Source of the DNA: a virus
Virus record (IMG/VR): IMGVR_UViG_3300045738_000476
Coordinates: 1 to 34,543 of that record
Reading direction: 5' to 3' (one strand)
Length of the DNA: 34,543 nucleotides
Shown: positions 8,142 to 17,398 of the stretch, one piece after another
Layout: each line of letters begins with the position of its first letter
How positions within the stretch are numbered: position 1 is the first letter of the stretch
Notes under the pieces: model-generated
The model's database searches: none
What the model was told of the DNA's origin: nothing
The model's input: only the letters and a program-made list of their open reading frames with translations
Translations under genes and position numbers: made by a program

Positions 8142-8730
8142 AGATGTAAAACTCAACATCTCGGGGAATATGTCGAAGCTCAAGGGTCAGTTTTCAAAAG
8201 CTGATAATGATCTCAACAAGAAGTTCGCCCGACTACAAACCCTGAAGACACAAATCAGCGCGACTGAAGCGCGGATGTCTGCGATGAGGGCGAGGATGGC
8301 GGCAACGGCTGTCGGTGTGGGGAAGGGTGCGGCGGTAGGTCTGGCAACGGGAGCCCTGACGATAGCCCTTCAGGAAGGGTTTACAGTTTTTGGAATGGAG
8401 GGGAGTTTCCTTGCAAACGTAGGAGTAGCATCTGCAATCGGTGCGGCAGGGGGTGGACCTGTCGGCGCGGCTGTCGCGGCGTTGGCTGTCTCTGTCGCAC
8501 ATATTGTAACAAAACTCGGAGAACTGGGTGATCGCGTTGCAAGGATGGATGGACTGGTCGAGTCAGAGAAAATGCGCCTCCGATCTATAGATGCCGAAAA
8601 CAAACAATATAGGAAGATGTTGACGAAACAACTGGGGGAGTATTTCAAGACGCTTGAAGAGTTGACCAAAAACAGGGTGAAATCCATGAGCCACAATATT
8701 CTCCGAGAGACGATAGCGAGGGAGAACTAA
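8134..8730 (+). CDS. Candidate very short tape-measure-like protein
   Basis: A 198-residue protein with a helical coiled-coil segment (about 10-60), a Gly/Ala-rich hydrophobic centre (about 62-130) and a second charged helix (about 130-198). Coil, hydrophobic region, coil is the architecture of tape measure proteins, which set tail length and pass into the cell. However, typical examples have 600-2000 residues, and no longer candidate exists in the window. It follows the chaperone-like gene and precedes the baseplate genes, as a tape measure should. A small membrane-active tail protein is an alternative. Confidence 0.45.
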   Translation: MPEDVKLNISGNMSKLKGQFSKADNDLNKKFARLQTLKTQISATEARMSAMRARMAATAVGVGKGAAVGLATGALTIALQEGFTVFGMEGSFLANVGVASAIGAAGGGPVGAAVAALAVSVAHIVTKLGELGDRVARMDGLVESEKMRLRSIDAENKQYRKMLTKQLGEYFKTLEELTKNRVKSMSHNILRETIAREN

Positions 8731-9771
8731 ATGGGATGGACTATTGAGATCGCAGGGGTGACGCCGCTGACGATTGACGAGAATGCCAAGTTCAATCTGA
8801 GGACTCAGGCAATATACAACGAGTCGGGGTACAAGGAGTTCATCGAGACGTATATTGATATCGAGGTGGATATCGTTGATTCCACCCCTTCCGCTATTGC
8901 GAACAGTCTCACAACTGTTCGGGAACAGGTGTCAGCATTACACGCCCCCCGGAATGTCACTATAAAACTGAATGGAACGACGAAGTTCGAGTTCCTAACG
9001 AGCAAGTCAATAGCCTCGCCTCGTATCGACTTCCATGAAACGGTAGACGAGGAGGGGAACGGGGATTCCCATTGGAGATACAAGCTCGGGATATATGTCA
9101 AGCAAGTAGGTAATGCCGGGGGAGGAGTCGAGAATATCTTCGAGTTGGCGACCTCGATTAACATCATCAAGGATCAGAACAGAGTAACTCGGAAAATATG
9201 GAAAGCATCCTGTAAGGCGAAGTCAATACAGGAGGCACATTCGTTTATCCTTGCGGTGAAACCGTATAAATTCGATCACGAAGAAATAGAGAGACTGTTC
9301 CAGGATCAACGGGTAACGGGTTCGTGGGTCTGGGTGGCCAGGGCTGAGAATGGATATACAATCACCGAAGGTCCGATGGAAGTATCGGGGAATGGACAAC
9401 CCTACATCACTACCCCGATGGCCGGTGGGAAGATGCCGATCATTCACGAAGGTCGAAAGCAGGAAATCAAGATCCGCATCCGGGGGGTTGTCCGGGGAGA
9501 TGACCGATCAGCTGTATCGGGGGGAGTACCCGGACCGCACTTCTCGGAATCGAGTGAGATGGTACGATTACAGACCGAGGAAACAATGGGATGGGATGAG
9601 CCCATTCTGATTGATCCCGTCAATGGTATATATGAGGCGCATTACGAGGAGGTCTGGCTGTCGGTAATGGGTAGCGGATTCCCCGCCCCCAATCATGGAC
9701 ATCACTCGGTTGCCGGTGACATTGAGAAGGCACCCGCTGACGGTTCGATGCCGTCATATTCAAACGCCTAG
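8731..9771 (+). CDS. Probable distal tail / baseplate protein, unknown family
   Basis: A 346-residue mixed alpha/beta protein whose ATG abuts the preceding stop. The first 150 residues look beta-rich (alternating short hydrophobic strands with Asp/Glu/Thr), followed by a helical middle and a C-terminal part ending in a His/Gly/Pro-rich stretch. It sits where siphophages encode the distal tail protein, immediately before the large hub-like gene. No motif confirms this, so it is a positional inference. Confidence 0.5.
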   Translation: MGWTIEIAGVTPLTIDENAKFNLRTQAIYNESGYKEFIETYIDIEVDIVDSTPSAIANSLTTVREQVSALHAPRNVTIKLNGTTKFEFLTSKSIASPRIDFHETVDEEGNGDSHWRYKLGIYVKQVGNAGGGVENIFELATSINIIKDQNRVTRKIWKASCKAKSIQEAHSFILAVKPYKFDHEEIERLFQDQRVTGSWVWVARAENGYTITEGPMEVSGNGQPYITTPMAGGKMPIIHEGRKQEIKIRIRGVVRGDDRSAVSGGVPGPHFSESSEMVRLQTEETMGWDEPILIDPVNGIYEAHYEEVWLSVMGSGFPAPNHGHHSVAGDIEKAPADGSMPSYSNA

Positions 9772-9780
9772 GATGATTCA

Positions 9781-12228
9781 ATGACGACGATGAGGCACGA
9801 GGTATTTTATCAAAACTTTCCATGCACCAGGATGGAGTTCACAAGGTCAACAGGTTTGGCACCTGACAAGGGTTACGTCGAGATCAACATGGAAGACCTC
9901 GGGGAGATTCGTCTATATCCATTGTCCTTCCGATTCCGGTCAACGAACACCCGGGGGTATGAAAGTGGCTTGCCTCTGGCCGCCTTCTTGAAAATAAAAC
10001 TGACCGCAACCGTCCGACCTCCCTACCAATCCAGGGGGAGCGGTTTGAACGAGTTCGGGGAGTTGGTCATACAATCGTATGTCGATGGAAATAAGTCCAC
10101 GACGATAACGTATCACGATGTATATGTTGACCCTTCTGGTCTTCAGGAGGTGACGGACGATCTGTCAAACGTATTGAATCACACGGAGGGGGTTGTCAGG
10201 GTTCCGCTCACGGATATTCGGCAATTCTATAGTGGGCATTCTCCGGTATATCAGAGAATCAATGCTCGGTATCCATCCGGTCAACACGATACGGACTCGA
10301 TCTACTTCGAGGATATGGCAGTAACGATTACGGAAGAGGGCAGAAAGACAGGGAAACCCTATACCGCATATCAGGTGTTCCGATACCTTTTCAGTCAGTT
10401 GCCAGGATCACCCGACTGTAAGGATGTGGGAGGGGTCGGGTTGAAATCGCTACCAGATCCGCAGGACATCGCGGGGGATGGGCAACCCGCAGTCGAGATG
10501 ATTCAACGCCTCCTCGACCAGTACGGTCTTGAGGCTTGCTTTCAACCTGACGGAAATTACATTTTGAATCATAAGATCGTGGCCGAGGATATAGGTCAAA
10601 AGGTTCCTACTGCTCCGGGGAAACTGTCAGACATTCCCTATATAAACTATGAGCGAAAGACTCATTCCCTGAGTCCACGCCCCCCCGTTGTCGAAGTCAT
10701 CGGGAAGAAGAAGGTTCAACAGCATCGGATACTATTCAAGGCGGCTGTCCTCGACCTGGATGGAGTATACAGGGCTCTTGATGATATCGAAGAGCTATGG
10801 GGTTACGAGAGAGGGTCAATCGCAAAGCAGATCGGGGTGAGTTCCGACAAGGCATTCGATGATGTACCTCCCGGGGACGAGGTAAGGGGAGCGGATGCGA
10901 AGTTGTATCATCAGCGGAGGGAGATCCTTCGGGATCAAGCATACAAGGTCTTCGTTCCCGCCTGGTTGCTGTCGATGGACAAGATTGCCCCCTCGTATGG
11001 AGGACCGTCCAAATTCGGTTTCAGGCCAGGGAATGTCGAATGGTTGCCAACCCTTCCCGTAATGGAATGCCCTCTCTACGAAAAGCAGATGAAGGGTCTT
11101 CCTTTTATGATGCCGTCACCTACGGGAGTTCCAGAAGCGGGAAAGGTTGTCTGGGTTCCTCCCATCGTCAGCGGATCATATTTCACATCGGGATTGTTCA
11201 GAGATTTTGCGGCAGTGGAACGGAGATGGATGACGCTAGATGCTATAAACCAGTCGATGTACAACGAGACAAAAGCGGGGAGATCTGCATCGAAAAAATG
11301 GTTGAACAAATTCAAAACCGAAAACCAGGAGTGGAAGAAAGCAAGAGGGGCGAACAGAGTCTGGGGAAGTGATCTATTGACGGGAGTCAAGGATCGAGTC
11401 GGTGCGTTCTTCGGATTCAGCGATGTGGAATTTAGAGACAGGTTCGCACAGCAAACGGCTCACATCAGGGAGAGATCCTTCGCCATCATCCAGAAAGAGA
11501 TCCAAGGATATGATGAGGAACTGAATACGATAAACAAGTTTAAAGTTGAGCAGGACGAAGAGTATAAAAGGTTCAAGACGGTTTATGAGAAGTTCGGCGT
11601 CATGTGGTTGCATTACAACGTATCGAATCAGATTATACGGGGGGGATACGCGATAGACCGGAAGACGGGCATACTGAAATTCAACGATCATATGTATCTC
11701 ACGGTCACCCCGTTTTACTTCGACAGGGAAACGGTGGTTCCCCATCGACCAGCGGTAATCGAAATGATGTATGGAGTCGAGTCGAATACAAACACCAAGT
11801 ACGACTACACGACCATCCAGGTTGCAGGTGATACGGAATCGGGTGCCGTTGATGTCGTGGGGGTTCAATGCCTGGGGGTCATTCCTCCCTACATCATGCA
11901 AGCTCCATCCCTGCAATTCGCGCAGGAGATGGATGGAACTCCGATGAACGTCGAGACGGTAAAGACAGCCGCCCTCGAAATGGCGCGGCCCATACTGAGT
12001 CAGCCGAGATCCGCGACCGGGTATGATCGGGATTACAACGGTCTTTGGAAAGTCGTTCTTGATATGGGCGTATCAAGGATTGTGCATGAATTCGATGGGG
12101 ATGTCGGCTATACGAGGGTGGATATAAACAACCACTCCAAGAACTTCAAACCCAAACCCGGAATGGTTGGACAGAATGTGGCGTCTCATCTTGCTAGAAC
12201 TATGGGGTCCGGTCCATATGCCAAGTAA
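9781..12228 (+). CDS. Large baseplate hub / tail tip protein
   Basis: The largest tail protein, 815 residues, starting at ATG 9781. The N-terminal third is beta-rich. Around residues 235-265 it has AVEMIQRLLDQYGLEA followed by a PDGNYILNH turn, reminiscent of the helix-strand region in hub proteins of the gp27/gpD type. A helical coiled segment lies near 500-610, and the C-terminal part is again beta-rich. Such proteins close the tail tube and carry fibres. I see no lysozyme or peptidase catalytic motif. The assignment combines size, order and weak sequence resemblance. Confidence 0.55.
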   Translation: MTTMRHEVFYQNFPCTRMEFTRSTGLAPDKGYVEINMEDLGEIRLYPLSFRFRSTNTRGYESGLPLAAFLKIKLTATVRPPYQSRGSGLNEFGELVIQSYVDGNKSTTITYHDVYVDPSGLQEVTDDLSNVLNHTEGVVRVPLTDIRQFYSGHSPVYQRINARYPSGQHDTDSIYFEDMAVTITEEGRKTGKPYTAYQVFRYLFSQLPGSPDCKDVGGVGLKSLPDPQDIAGDGQPAVEMIQRLLDQYGLEACFQPDGNYILNHKIVAEDIGQKVPTAPGKLSDIPYINYERKTHSLSPRPPVVEVIGKKKVQQHRILFKAAVLDLDGVYRALDDIEELWGYERGSIAKQIGVSSDKAFDDVPPGDEVRGADAKLYHQRREILRDQAYKVFVPAWLLSMDKIAPSYGGPSKFGFRPGNVEWLPTLPVMECPLYEKQMKGLPFMMPSPTGVPEAGKVVWVPPIVSGSYFTSGLFRDFAAVERRWMTLDAINQSMYNETKAGRSASKKWLNKFKTENQEWKKARGANRVWGSDLLTGVKDRVGAFFGFSDVEFRDRFAQQTAHIRERSFAIIQKEIQGYDEELNTINKFKVEQDEEYKRFKTVYEKFGVMWLHYNVSNQIIRGGYAIDRKTGILKFNDHMYLTVTPFYFDRETVVPHRPAVIEMMYGVESNTNTKYDYTTIQVAGDTESGAVDVVGVQCLGVIPPYIMQAPSLQFAQEMDGTPMNVETVKTAALEMARPILSQPRSATGYDRDYNGLWKVVLDMGVSRIVHEFDGDVGYTRVDINNHSKNFKPKPGMVGQNVASHLARTMGSGPYAK

Positions 12229-12242
12229 AGGGGTGAACTGAG

Positions 12243-12608
12243 ATGGCAGATATACTATTGAGCGTCCGACAGAATACCAGGCCGACGATAACTAGGGTGA
12301 TGAGAGATTTCCGAAACGAGTCGAACCCGAACGCGGTCGTAAACATCACGGGATACGCTCTCAAGTTGTCGGTGAAGAGAGCGATCACGGACGCGGATTC
12401 AGACGCGGTCTTCGACCTGTCGGCTTCCATCGTGACAGCCGCGTCTGGAACGTACAGATTCACCCTTACCCCGGAGCATACCTTCCTCCCTACGGGAGTA
12501 TATCCCGGCGAGATCAGATGGTGGACGGACGGGACGACGACGAATCCTCCACATGATGCGTTGTCGGTTGACTTTGAAATACAAACCTCCGTGGATCAGG
12601 TGGTGTAG
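12243..12608 (+). CDS. Small beta-sandwich baseplate protein (BppU N-domain-like)
   Basis: A 121-residue protein preceded by AAAGGGGTGA. The sequence alternates short strands, with a central NITGYALKLSVKRA segment and a later GTYRFTLTPEHT..PGEIRWW segment. This resembles small immunoglobulin-like baseplate or receptor-binding-platform proteins in which a polar field (here D/T/P-rich) links two sheets. It ends one base before the next gene. It is probably part of the adsorption apparatus; the family call is tentative. Confidence 0.45.
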   Translation: MADILLSVRQNTRPTITRVMRDFRNESNPNAVVNITGYALKLSVKRAITDADSDAVFDLSASIVTAASGTYRFTLTPEHTFLPTGVYPGEIRWWTDGTTTNPPHDALSVDFEIQTSVDQVV

Positions 12609-14162
12609 ATGGGAAGCGCATTCGGTGGATTCATCAACTCGGTTACCAGCCCGAACGTGCGGACGTTCGGCGTTGCACGGAACCTGTTCATCCCGTGGGA
12701 TATGTCGAAGGGTCCGAAAGACAACTCCGACAAGGTGAAAAAGTACGGGTCCGGTGACGGTTCCCATGCAATCGCTATCAAGTCGTTCGATTATGACGGA
12801 TTTAAACATGGAATGAAAAAGGCCGATCTTGCTGATGGATTCACGGGACAGTATCCGACCGGGACTACCAGTTTCGCCCTCTTCGATCCTGCCGCATGGG
12901 TTCTTCGGATGCACGAACCTGAAGGAAAGGGGAAGGACAACAATTGGACGGTCAGGCTACAGACGGATCACGGGGAGAGTTCCCAGACGAGGAAACACAG
13001 GTCAACGATCTTTGTTGATAACTGCGACGAACAGAACTGGGCGTGGGCGCAGGATCTCACCTGGATCATCAAAACGGATACGTCAATAAGCGATGCGGAG
13101 ATCAAGTTCGACAAGGCGGGGTTCCTTCCACAGTTGAAGTTTAAGGGGAAGAAGGGGGAGTCAACTCGGGGAGCCTTGGCGTTGAACGTCTCGAAGCGGG
13201 GGGGCTTCGTAACAGACGGTGTGAAGTATGGGCAACTGTGGCACGTTTTGAACTTGCCAAGTGCGGGAGCGGCACCAACACCCCCCCCGGGAACGACTGT
13301 GGTCAGCGGAGGCGGGAGCGGAGGAACTACCGTGAGCGGGGGAGGATCAACGTCCTCCGGGTCTTGCGCTAATGCAGTCGAGGGTCAACTTGCCCTCCGA
13401 GGGGATGTTCTATTTGATACGAAAGACGGCCTTGCACATCTGAAACTTTCGGGCGGCGGCGAACCGACGAACGGGAAACTTCTAGTGGGTTGGTTGTTTG
13501 TAAGCGGCCCTGGACCGAGTAAGCCGCCGGTTGAAACCGCCCGAGATGCAAGCTCAAATCAAAAGGAACTGAACAAGAAGAATCCAAGAGGGATATGGTG
13601 TTGGGTCAAGGATGACGACATGGGGGTCCCCGCCGACAAGGGATCGTGGAACCCGGTAGGATCTGGATTCCCCTCCCTGCCAGGATCGACCGGGGAAACG
13701 TCTGATGTAGAGAGGGGGGTCTTCCATTGTAAGCGATTCACGGATAACGGGAACCCGACCGGAATATCTGCTTCTTTCGTGATCCCTGAAGAGATCACCG
13801 GGAACCTGGATTGGGGCTTTACTCTTGACGTGAACTTCGTGACTCCCTCAAGCGGGTTTTCATCGACGGTCGACCTTCAACTCGACTACTGTACGATGGC
13901 ATTGGGAGCGGACGCTTCCCCGGCATCCTTGACGGGAACTCTCGCGCAGACGATCAACGCGGCTACCCATGCAGGAAGCGAGGTCGTTCAGCGGGTATTG
14001 TTCTTCATCCCCCACGCGGACTTGCAGGGGAAGGGGGGAGGGAAATTGGCGTTTGCCTTCTATCGTCGTGCTGATACGGACGGGGATGGGGACAAGTTTG
14101 ACATGGTCAATGTTGTTGCAAACTACGGTCCCGAGATCGTGGCAACAACATACGGACATTAG
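12609..14162 (+). CDS. Tail fibre / adsorption structural protein
   Basis: A 517-residue protein, Gly/Ser-rich and beta-rich. Two globular halves are separated at about residues 222-255 by a linker of Pro, Gly and Ser with repeated GGGS-type units, as seen between modules of virion fibres. The C-terminal half contains a DTDGDGDKFDM stretch resembling a calcium-binding loop. It lies between baseplate and fibre genes. I recognise no enzymatic motif, so receptor binding or a structural role is inferred. TTTGACGACTAA begins two bases after the stop. Confidence 0.5.
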   Translation: MGSAFGGFINSVTSPNVRTFGVARNLFIPWDMSKGPKDNSDKVKKYGSGDGSHAIAIKSFDYDGFKHGMKKADLADGFTGQYPTGTTSFALFDPAAWVLRMHEPEGKGKDNNWTVRLQTDHGESSQTRKHRSTIFVDNCDEQNWAWAQDLTWIIKTDTSISDAEIKFDKAGFLPQLKFKGKKGESTRGALALNVSKRGGFVTDGVKYGQLWHVLNLPSAGAAPTPPPGTTVVSGGGSGGTTVSGGGSTSSGSCANAVEGQLALRGDVLFDTKDGLAHLKLSGGGEPTNGKLLVGWLFVSGPGPSKPPVETARDASSNQKELNKKNPRGIWCWVKDDDMGVPADKGSWNPVGSGFPSLPGSTGETSDVERGVFHCKRFTDNGNPTGISASFVIPEEITGNLDWGFTLDVNFVTPSSGFSSTVDLQLDYCTMALGADASPASLTGTLAQTINAATHAGSEVVQRVLFFIPHADLQGKGGGKLAFAFYRRADTDGDGDKFDMVNVVANYGPEIVATTYGH

Positions 14163-14163
14163 T

Positions 14164-14175
14164 TTTGACGACTAA
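14164..14175 (+). promoter_or_regulatory. TTTGACGACTAA box, copy 2
   Basis: An exact copy of the 12-base box, 32 bases before ATG 14196 of the next tail gene. It lies between two closely spaced genes, so it could start a separate transcript for the fibre genes. Confidence 0.55.
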
Positions 14176-14195
14176 CTATATGGAGGACAGTTGAT

Positions 14196-14561
14196 ATGCC
14201 AGAGATTACAGGACTCGACCAGGTTCAGATCAAAGAGACGACTACCGCCCTCGCCGGCTCGGTCACGTTTACAGGTGACAGTCGCAACATGGACAAGTAC
14301 GAGGCGGTTGGCCTGAGCATCTACATCGCCCGGGATTCCACCGATACGGATGTGGATGTTACTCCGCAACATTCCGGGGACAACTCGACCTGGCGGGACA
14401 TCGAGACGGTCAACCTCGCGGTAACTGCCGCCGATACGACCGCTACGCTCAACCGGGTGTATGCTATTTGTCGTACCCATTTCAGGATCAAGCTGGTAAA
14501 CAAGACTGCGAACGGACTCGCTACCACGGAAGCGTATGTCATGCAGAAGCCGACGAGCTAA
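14196..14561 (+). CDS. Small beta-rich tail protein
   Basis: A 121-residue protein, with GGAGGAC seven bases before ATG 14196. It is Thr-rich and predicted to be all-beta, with alternating strands and Asp-rich turns (DSTDTDVDVTP). It precedes the fibre protein by 11 bases and follows a TTTGACGACTAA box. A decoration, fibre-connecting or carbohydrate-binding role would fit, but no family is recognised. Confidence 0.5.
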   Translation: MPEITGLDQVQIKETTTALAGSVTFTGDSRNMDKYEAVGLSIYIARDSTDTDVDVTPQHSGDNSTWRDIETVNLAVTAADTTATLNRVYAICRTHFRIKLVNKTANGLATTEAYVMQKPTS

Positions 14562-14572
14562 AGGGGGAGATT

Positions 14573-16225
14573 ATGTCTGTCAAATCAACTACTCAAAAAT
14601 ATCCGATTAGTTCCACGTTTACGGCGGGGAACGATGCAACCCTGTCGATTCGATCTGGGAGTGCCACGCAATACTCCAAGATCTCGATGGGAACGAATAC
14701 CAACAAGGGAACTATAGGATGCCCCGGATCTTCTGGCACATTCTTTACCGATACCGCTCAAGGTGATCTGGTTCTCCGTGCTGACGACAACAATAGTAAA
14801 ATCCACATCGGAGCCGGGACATCCGGCCCTGCCGCTATGGTAATAACAGAGGTGGCGAATGTCGGGAAGGTCGGTATCGGAACCGTTAGCCCGACCGCTC
14901 AACTTGATATCCAGGATACCACCACAGGCAGTGCATCGACCGGGGGGCATTTAAGACTTAGTGCCAACGATGGCGCGGCTATGGGAGATAGTCATAGGCT
15001 CGGGGTCATCGAATTCACCGGGGCTGAAGATGCCGGAGGAAGTCAGACTGTTGGTGCGAGAATCGAAGCCATGACCGATGCCGCTTGGTCTGGGTCTGAA
15101 AATGGAGGGGCTCTATACTTCTACACCACAGACGGAGACGCTTCGCAATCGAACACCCTTAAACTGGATAGCAACAAGAAGGCAACCTTTTCGGGGAACG
15201 TGGTCACGGATGGATCAGTCAGCCTGAAGGAAAAGGCGGCGGCGATTGCCGATACCGCCGCTTATGGGCAGGTATGGACAAAAACAGCGACCCCGAATCA
15301 ACTCTATTTCACCACGGATGCCGGGGACGATATCCAGATTACAAGCGGAACCGGCCTTGCGGTCCCTTCGGGTCTTATCGTTGACGGTGGTAATTCTGAG
15401 TCTGCCGCAGTAACCATCGGAACCAACGATGCGAACGCACTCAACTTCGAGACAAACGGAGCTACCCGAATAACCATCACAAGTGCGGGAGAGGTTCAGA
15501 TTCCGACCGGGCTGGATTTGGCTCTGATTGACTCGAACGAGTTGCAGTTCAAAGACGCCTCTGGAGCTTATTATAGCTACATGATGTACGGTGCGGAGAC
15601 AACTGCCCTTGCAGACGAATTCATCATGCACGTTGGGTCAGGTTCTGGCGGCGCGGGAGAAATTGGGTTCAAGACTCAAGGGGCTTACAATAATTTTCTT
15701 TACCTCGATCCGTGTCCTGCTTGCGCTCAAAACTATTTTGCGTTGCGCTGTGTTGGTGGAGGAAATGACGCAGTCGAGTTGAGAGCTATCCGCAAACATG
15801 CAGTCAGTTCCACATTTGGGGAAGTTCGTTTAACAGCCGAAGGAACAAACGTCTCATTTGGTGCTGTTAGTGCCCAGTTGTCTGTCAAGGGGGATCATGG
15901 AATCACCTCTGCCGGGGCATGGCATGATAAGACCACAGCCCTGTCTTCCACAACCACGTTGGACGAAACTCACCGAAGGGTTACTGTAGATGCCACCAGT
16001 GGAGCGGTATCAATCAATCTCCCGGCCGTCTCTGGTATTACCGGCAGGGTCTATGATATCATCAAAATCGATTCAAGCGGGAACGCGGTCACCGTCGATG
16101 GTAACTCTTCAGAAACGATAAATGGAGCGACCACGTTCGTGCTGTCCGACCGATATGACAAGGTTCAGGTTTCCGCCGGAGCGTCTGAGTGGCACATCTG
16201 GGTGGGACCGCCTAACGCAACGTAA
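14573..16225 (+). CDS. Tail fibre / tailspike protein
   Basis: A 550-residue fibre protein, with GGGGGAG before ATG 14573. Around residues 100-115 it has a VGIGTVSPTAQLDIQ segment, the turn-rich repeat common in phage fibres of the endosialidase-chaperone group. The body is Gly/Thr/Ala-rich, with several SGNV and DGGNSESAA-type turns. The last 85 residues form a recurrent fibre C-terminal module (INLPAVSGITGRVYDI, then VTVDGNSSETINGA). The catalytic chaperone domain that often ends such fibres is absent. It probably mediates receptor contact. An in-frame ATG at 14468 inside the previous gene is unlikely to be used. Confidence 0.7.
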   Translation: MSVKSTTQKYPISSTFTAGNDATLSIRSGSATQYSKISMGTNTNKGTIGCPGSSGTFFTDTAQGDLVLRADDNNSKIHIGAGTSGPAAMVITEVANVGKVGIGTVSPTAQLDIQDTTTGSASTGGHLRLSANDGAAMGDSHRLGVIEFTGAEDAGGSQTVGARIEAMTDAAWSGSENGGALYFYTTDGDASQSNTLKLDSNKKATFSGNVVTDGSVSLKEKAAAIADTAAYGQVWTKTATPNQLYFTTDAGDDIQITSGTGLAVPSGLIVDGGNSESAAVTIGTNDANALNFETNGATRITITSAGEVQIPTGLDLALIDSNELQFKDASGAYYSYMMYGAETTALADEFIMHVGSGSGGAGEIGFKTQGAYNNFLYLDPCPACAQNYFALRCVGGGNDAVELRAIRKHAVSSTFGEVRLTAEGTNVSFGAVSAQLSVKGDHGITSAGAWHDKTTALSSTTTLDETHRRVTVDATSGAVSINLPAVSGITGRVYDIIKIDSSGNAVTVDGNSSETINGATTFVLSDRYDKVQVSAGASEWHIWVGPPNAT

Positions 16226-16239
16226 AGAAGGAGAAAACG

Positions 16240-16527
16240 ATGGCCAGAGAATGTGACCGGATAAACATCTATCTTGAACTGTCAAAGGTCTGGGTTCCAG
16301 ACGATCCATCCGTCCTAGACAACAGTAGCCCGGGGCATTTTGAATGGGCGAAGCAGTTCAGCGGAGGAGAGTTGAAGTTCAGCGACCCTTCGAGCGCGGT
16401 AAAGGCTGACCAGGCAGGGGGGATCTCAAGGGATACGGGATCATTCGCATTTGATACCAGCGCGACCGTCTCCTCGATGATGGACTCCCTGCAATCTGCC
16501 ATGAAGACAGCCGGGGGTTGTTCTTAA
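16240..16527 (+). CDS. Small protein after the fibre gene, unknown function
   Basis: A 95-residue protein, with AAGAAGGAGAA before ATG 16240. It is hydrophilic with Ser/Asp-rich stretches and ends in a CS dipeptide. No membrane segment or known motif is visible. Being the last gene of the tail block it could be a fibre assembly factor or a minor structural protein; both are guesses from position. Confidence 0.5.
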   Translation: MARECDRINIYLELSKVWVPDDPSVLDNSSPGHFEWAKQFSGGELKFSDPSSAVKADQAGGISRDTGSFAFDTSATVSSMMDSLQSAMKTAGGCS

Positions 16528-16593
16528 TATCAACGTCCAACAGATGAAAGTCCATTCCGATAATTCTCTGTCCTCAATTCCTGGGGGGTTCCT

Positions 16594-17001
16594 GTGAATG
16601 GACCGCGTAATGGTTTCCTGTTTGGCCTTATTTTTGTCAGCTTCCTTTTCGTAGGGTGCGCCGCGCTCGATACCGTCATAGGTCTTGACCCGGAGACGGG
16701 AGAACGCACCCCGGGAAATCCCGCTGAATCAGCCGGGGGGATTGCCGGTCTGATCGGTGGACCGTGGGGAACTCTCGCGTCAGGACTAATCGGAAGTGCC
16801 GCGACAATCTACGCTTCCTTGAGATCGCGCCGATGGAGTCGAGCCGGGTCTTCAATCGCAAGAGGAGTGAACGTCTTGAGGGAGAGAGCGAAGACGAACA
16901 CGCTTGCGATGGACGAGGCTACTCTGACTGAAATCTTCTCGGCGATTCAAGATGAGGAAGGAACTCGGTCGGCGGTTCGGGATCTGATCCGAAGGCTGTA
17001 G
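16594..17001 (+). CDS. Lipoprotein with hydrophobic Gly-rich segment
   Basis: A 135-residue protein starting at GTG 16594 behind a G-rich SD. Residues 6-21 form a hydrophobic signal followed by LFVGC, a lipobox with Cys22 as lipidation site. A Gly/Ala-rich hydrophobic stretch at about 43-72 could insert into membrane, and the C-terminal 60 residues form charged helices. Location after the tail genes is where lysis or superinfection-exclusion genes often sit. A spanin/holin-like or exclusion role is possible, but no family is recognised. The lipobox implies processing by a bacterial signal peptidase II. Confidence 0.6.
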   Translation: MNGPRNGFLFGLIFVSFLFVGCAALDTVIGLDPETGERTPGNPAESAGGIAGLIGGPWGTLASGLIGSAATIYASLRSRRWSRAGSSIARGVNVLRERAKTNTLAMDEATLTEIFSAIQDEEGTRSAVRDLIRRL

Positions 17002-17020
17002 AGTAGATGGGAGCGGGGAC

Positions 17021-17197
17021 ATGGGGGAAGAGGTCACGAGAATCATCACGGAACTCCCGACGAACCTGTCGGGCGTGATCTGCTCGAACGGGCATGGCGA
17101 GATCAAACTGAAACTCCAGTTCCCCGATACCCGCCGATGCAAGGTAAGCGACTGCTCCCGCTGTTCCCGCCGCTTCGTATCCTGGCAAGATAATTGA
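17021..17197 (+). CDS. Small Cys-rich (zinc-finger-like) protein
   Basis: A 58-residue protein starting at ATG 17021, with GGAG at 17010-17013. Cys21, His25, Cys40, Cys45 and Cys48 (C-x3-H and C-x4-C-x2-C) suggest a metal-binding knuckle, loosely reminiscent of small translational or transcriptional zinc-finger regulators such as Mu Com. It is the last + strand gene before the early promoter region. The opposite strand also shows an open frame here, but the + strand version has the better start and motif. Confidence 0.5.
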   Translation: MGEEVTRIITELPTNLSGVICSNGHGEIKLKLQFPDTRRCKVSDCSRCSRRFVSWQDN

Positions 17198-17313
17198 GGT
17201 CGGCCCCCCGTCTGGGGATTCGCATAGAGGATGACTTCTCCGGTCGTATTCTCCCCAGCGTAGACCCACGGGGGGTTCGGCCTCATTCCTAGCATGGGAG
17301 AACCTCCGTATTT

Positions 17314-17330
17314 GCCCCCAGAGGGCTTTT
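17314..17330 (+). terminator. Short hairpin with T-run
   Basis: GCCC and GGGC pair across a five-base loop and are followed by TTTTCTC. The stem is short, so efficiency may be low; together with the next hairpin it probably ends late transcription. Confidence 0.45.
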
Positions 17331-17369
17331 CTCACTCCTGAAGGTATATCCCCCCAATCCCGCCCAACA

Positions 17370-17398
17370 AAACCCCTTAGAAGCTAATTCAGGGGTTT
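17370..17398 (+). terminator. Hairpin at end of late region
   Basis: AAACCCCT and AGGGGTTT form a perfect 8-bp stem around a 13-base loop. There is no immediate T-run, so it may stabilise the 3' end or act together with the hairpin 40 bases upstream. Confidence 0.4.
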
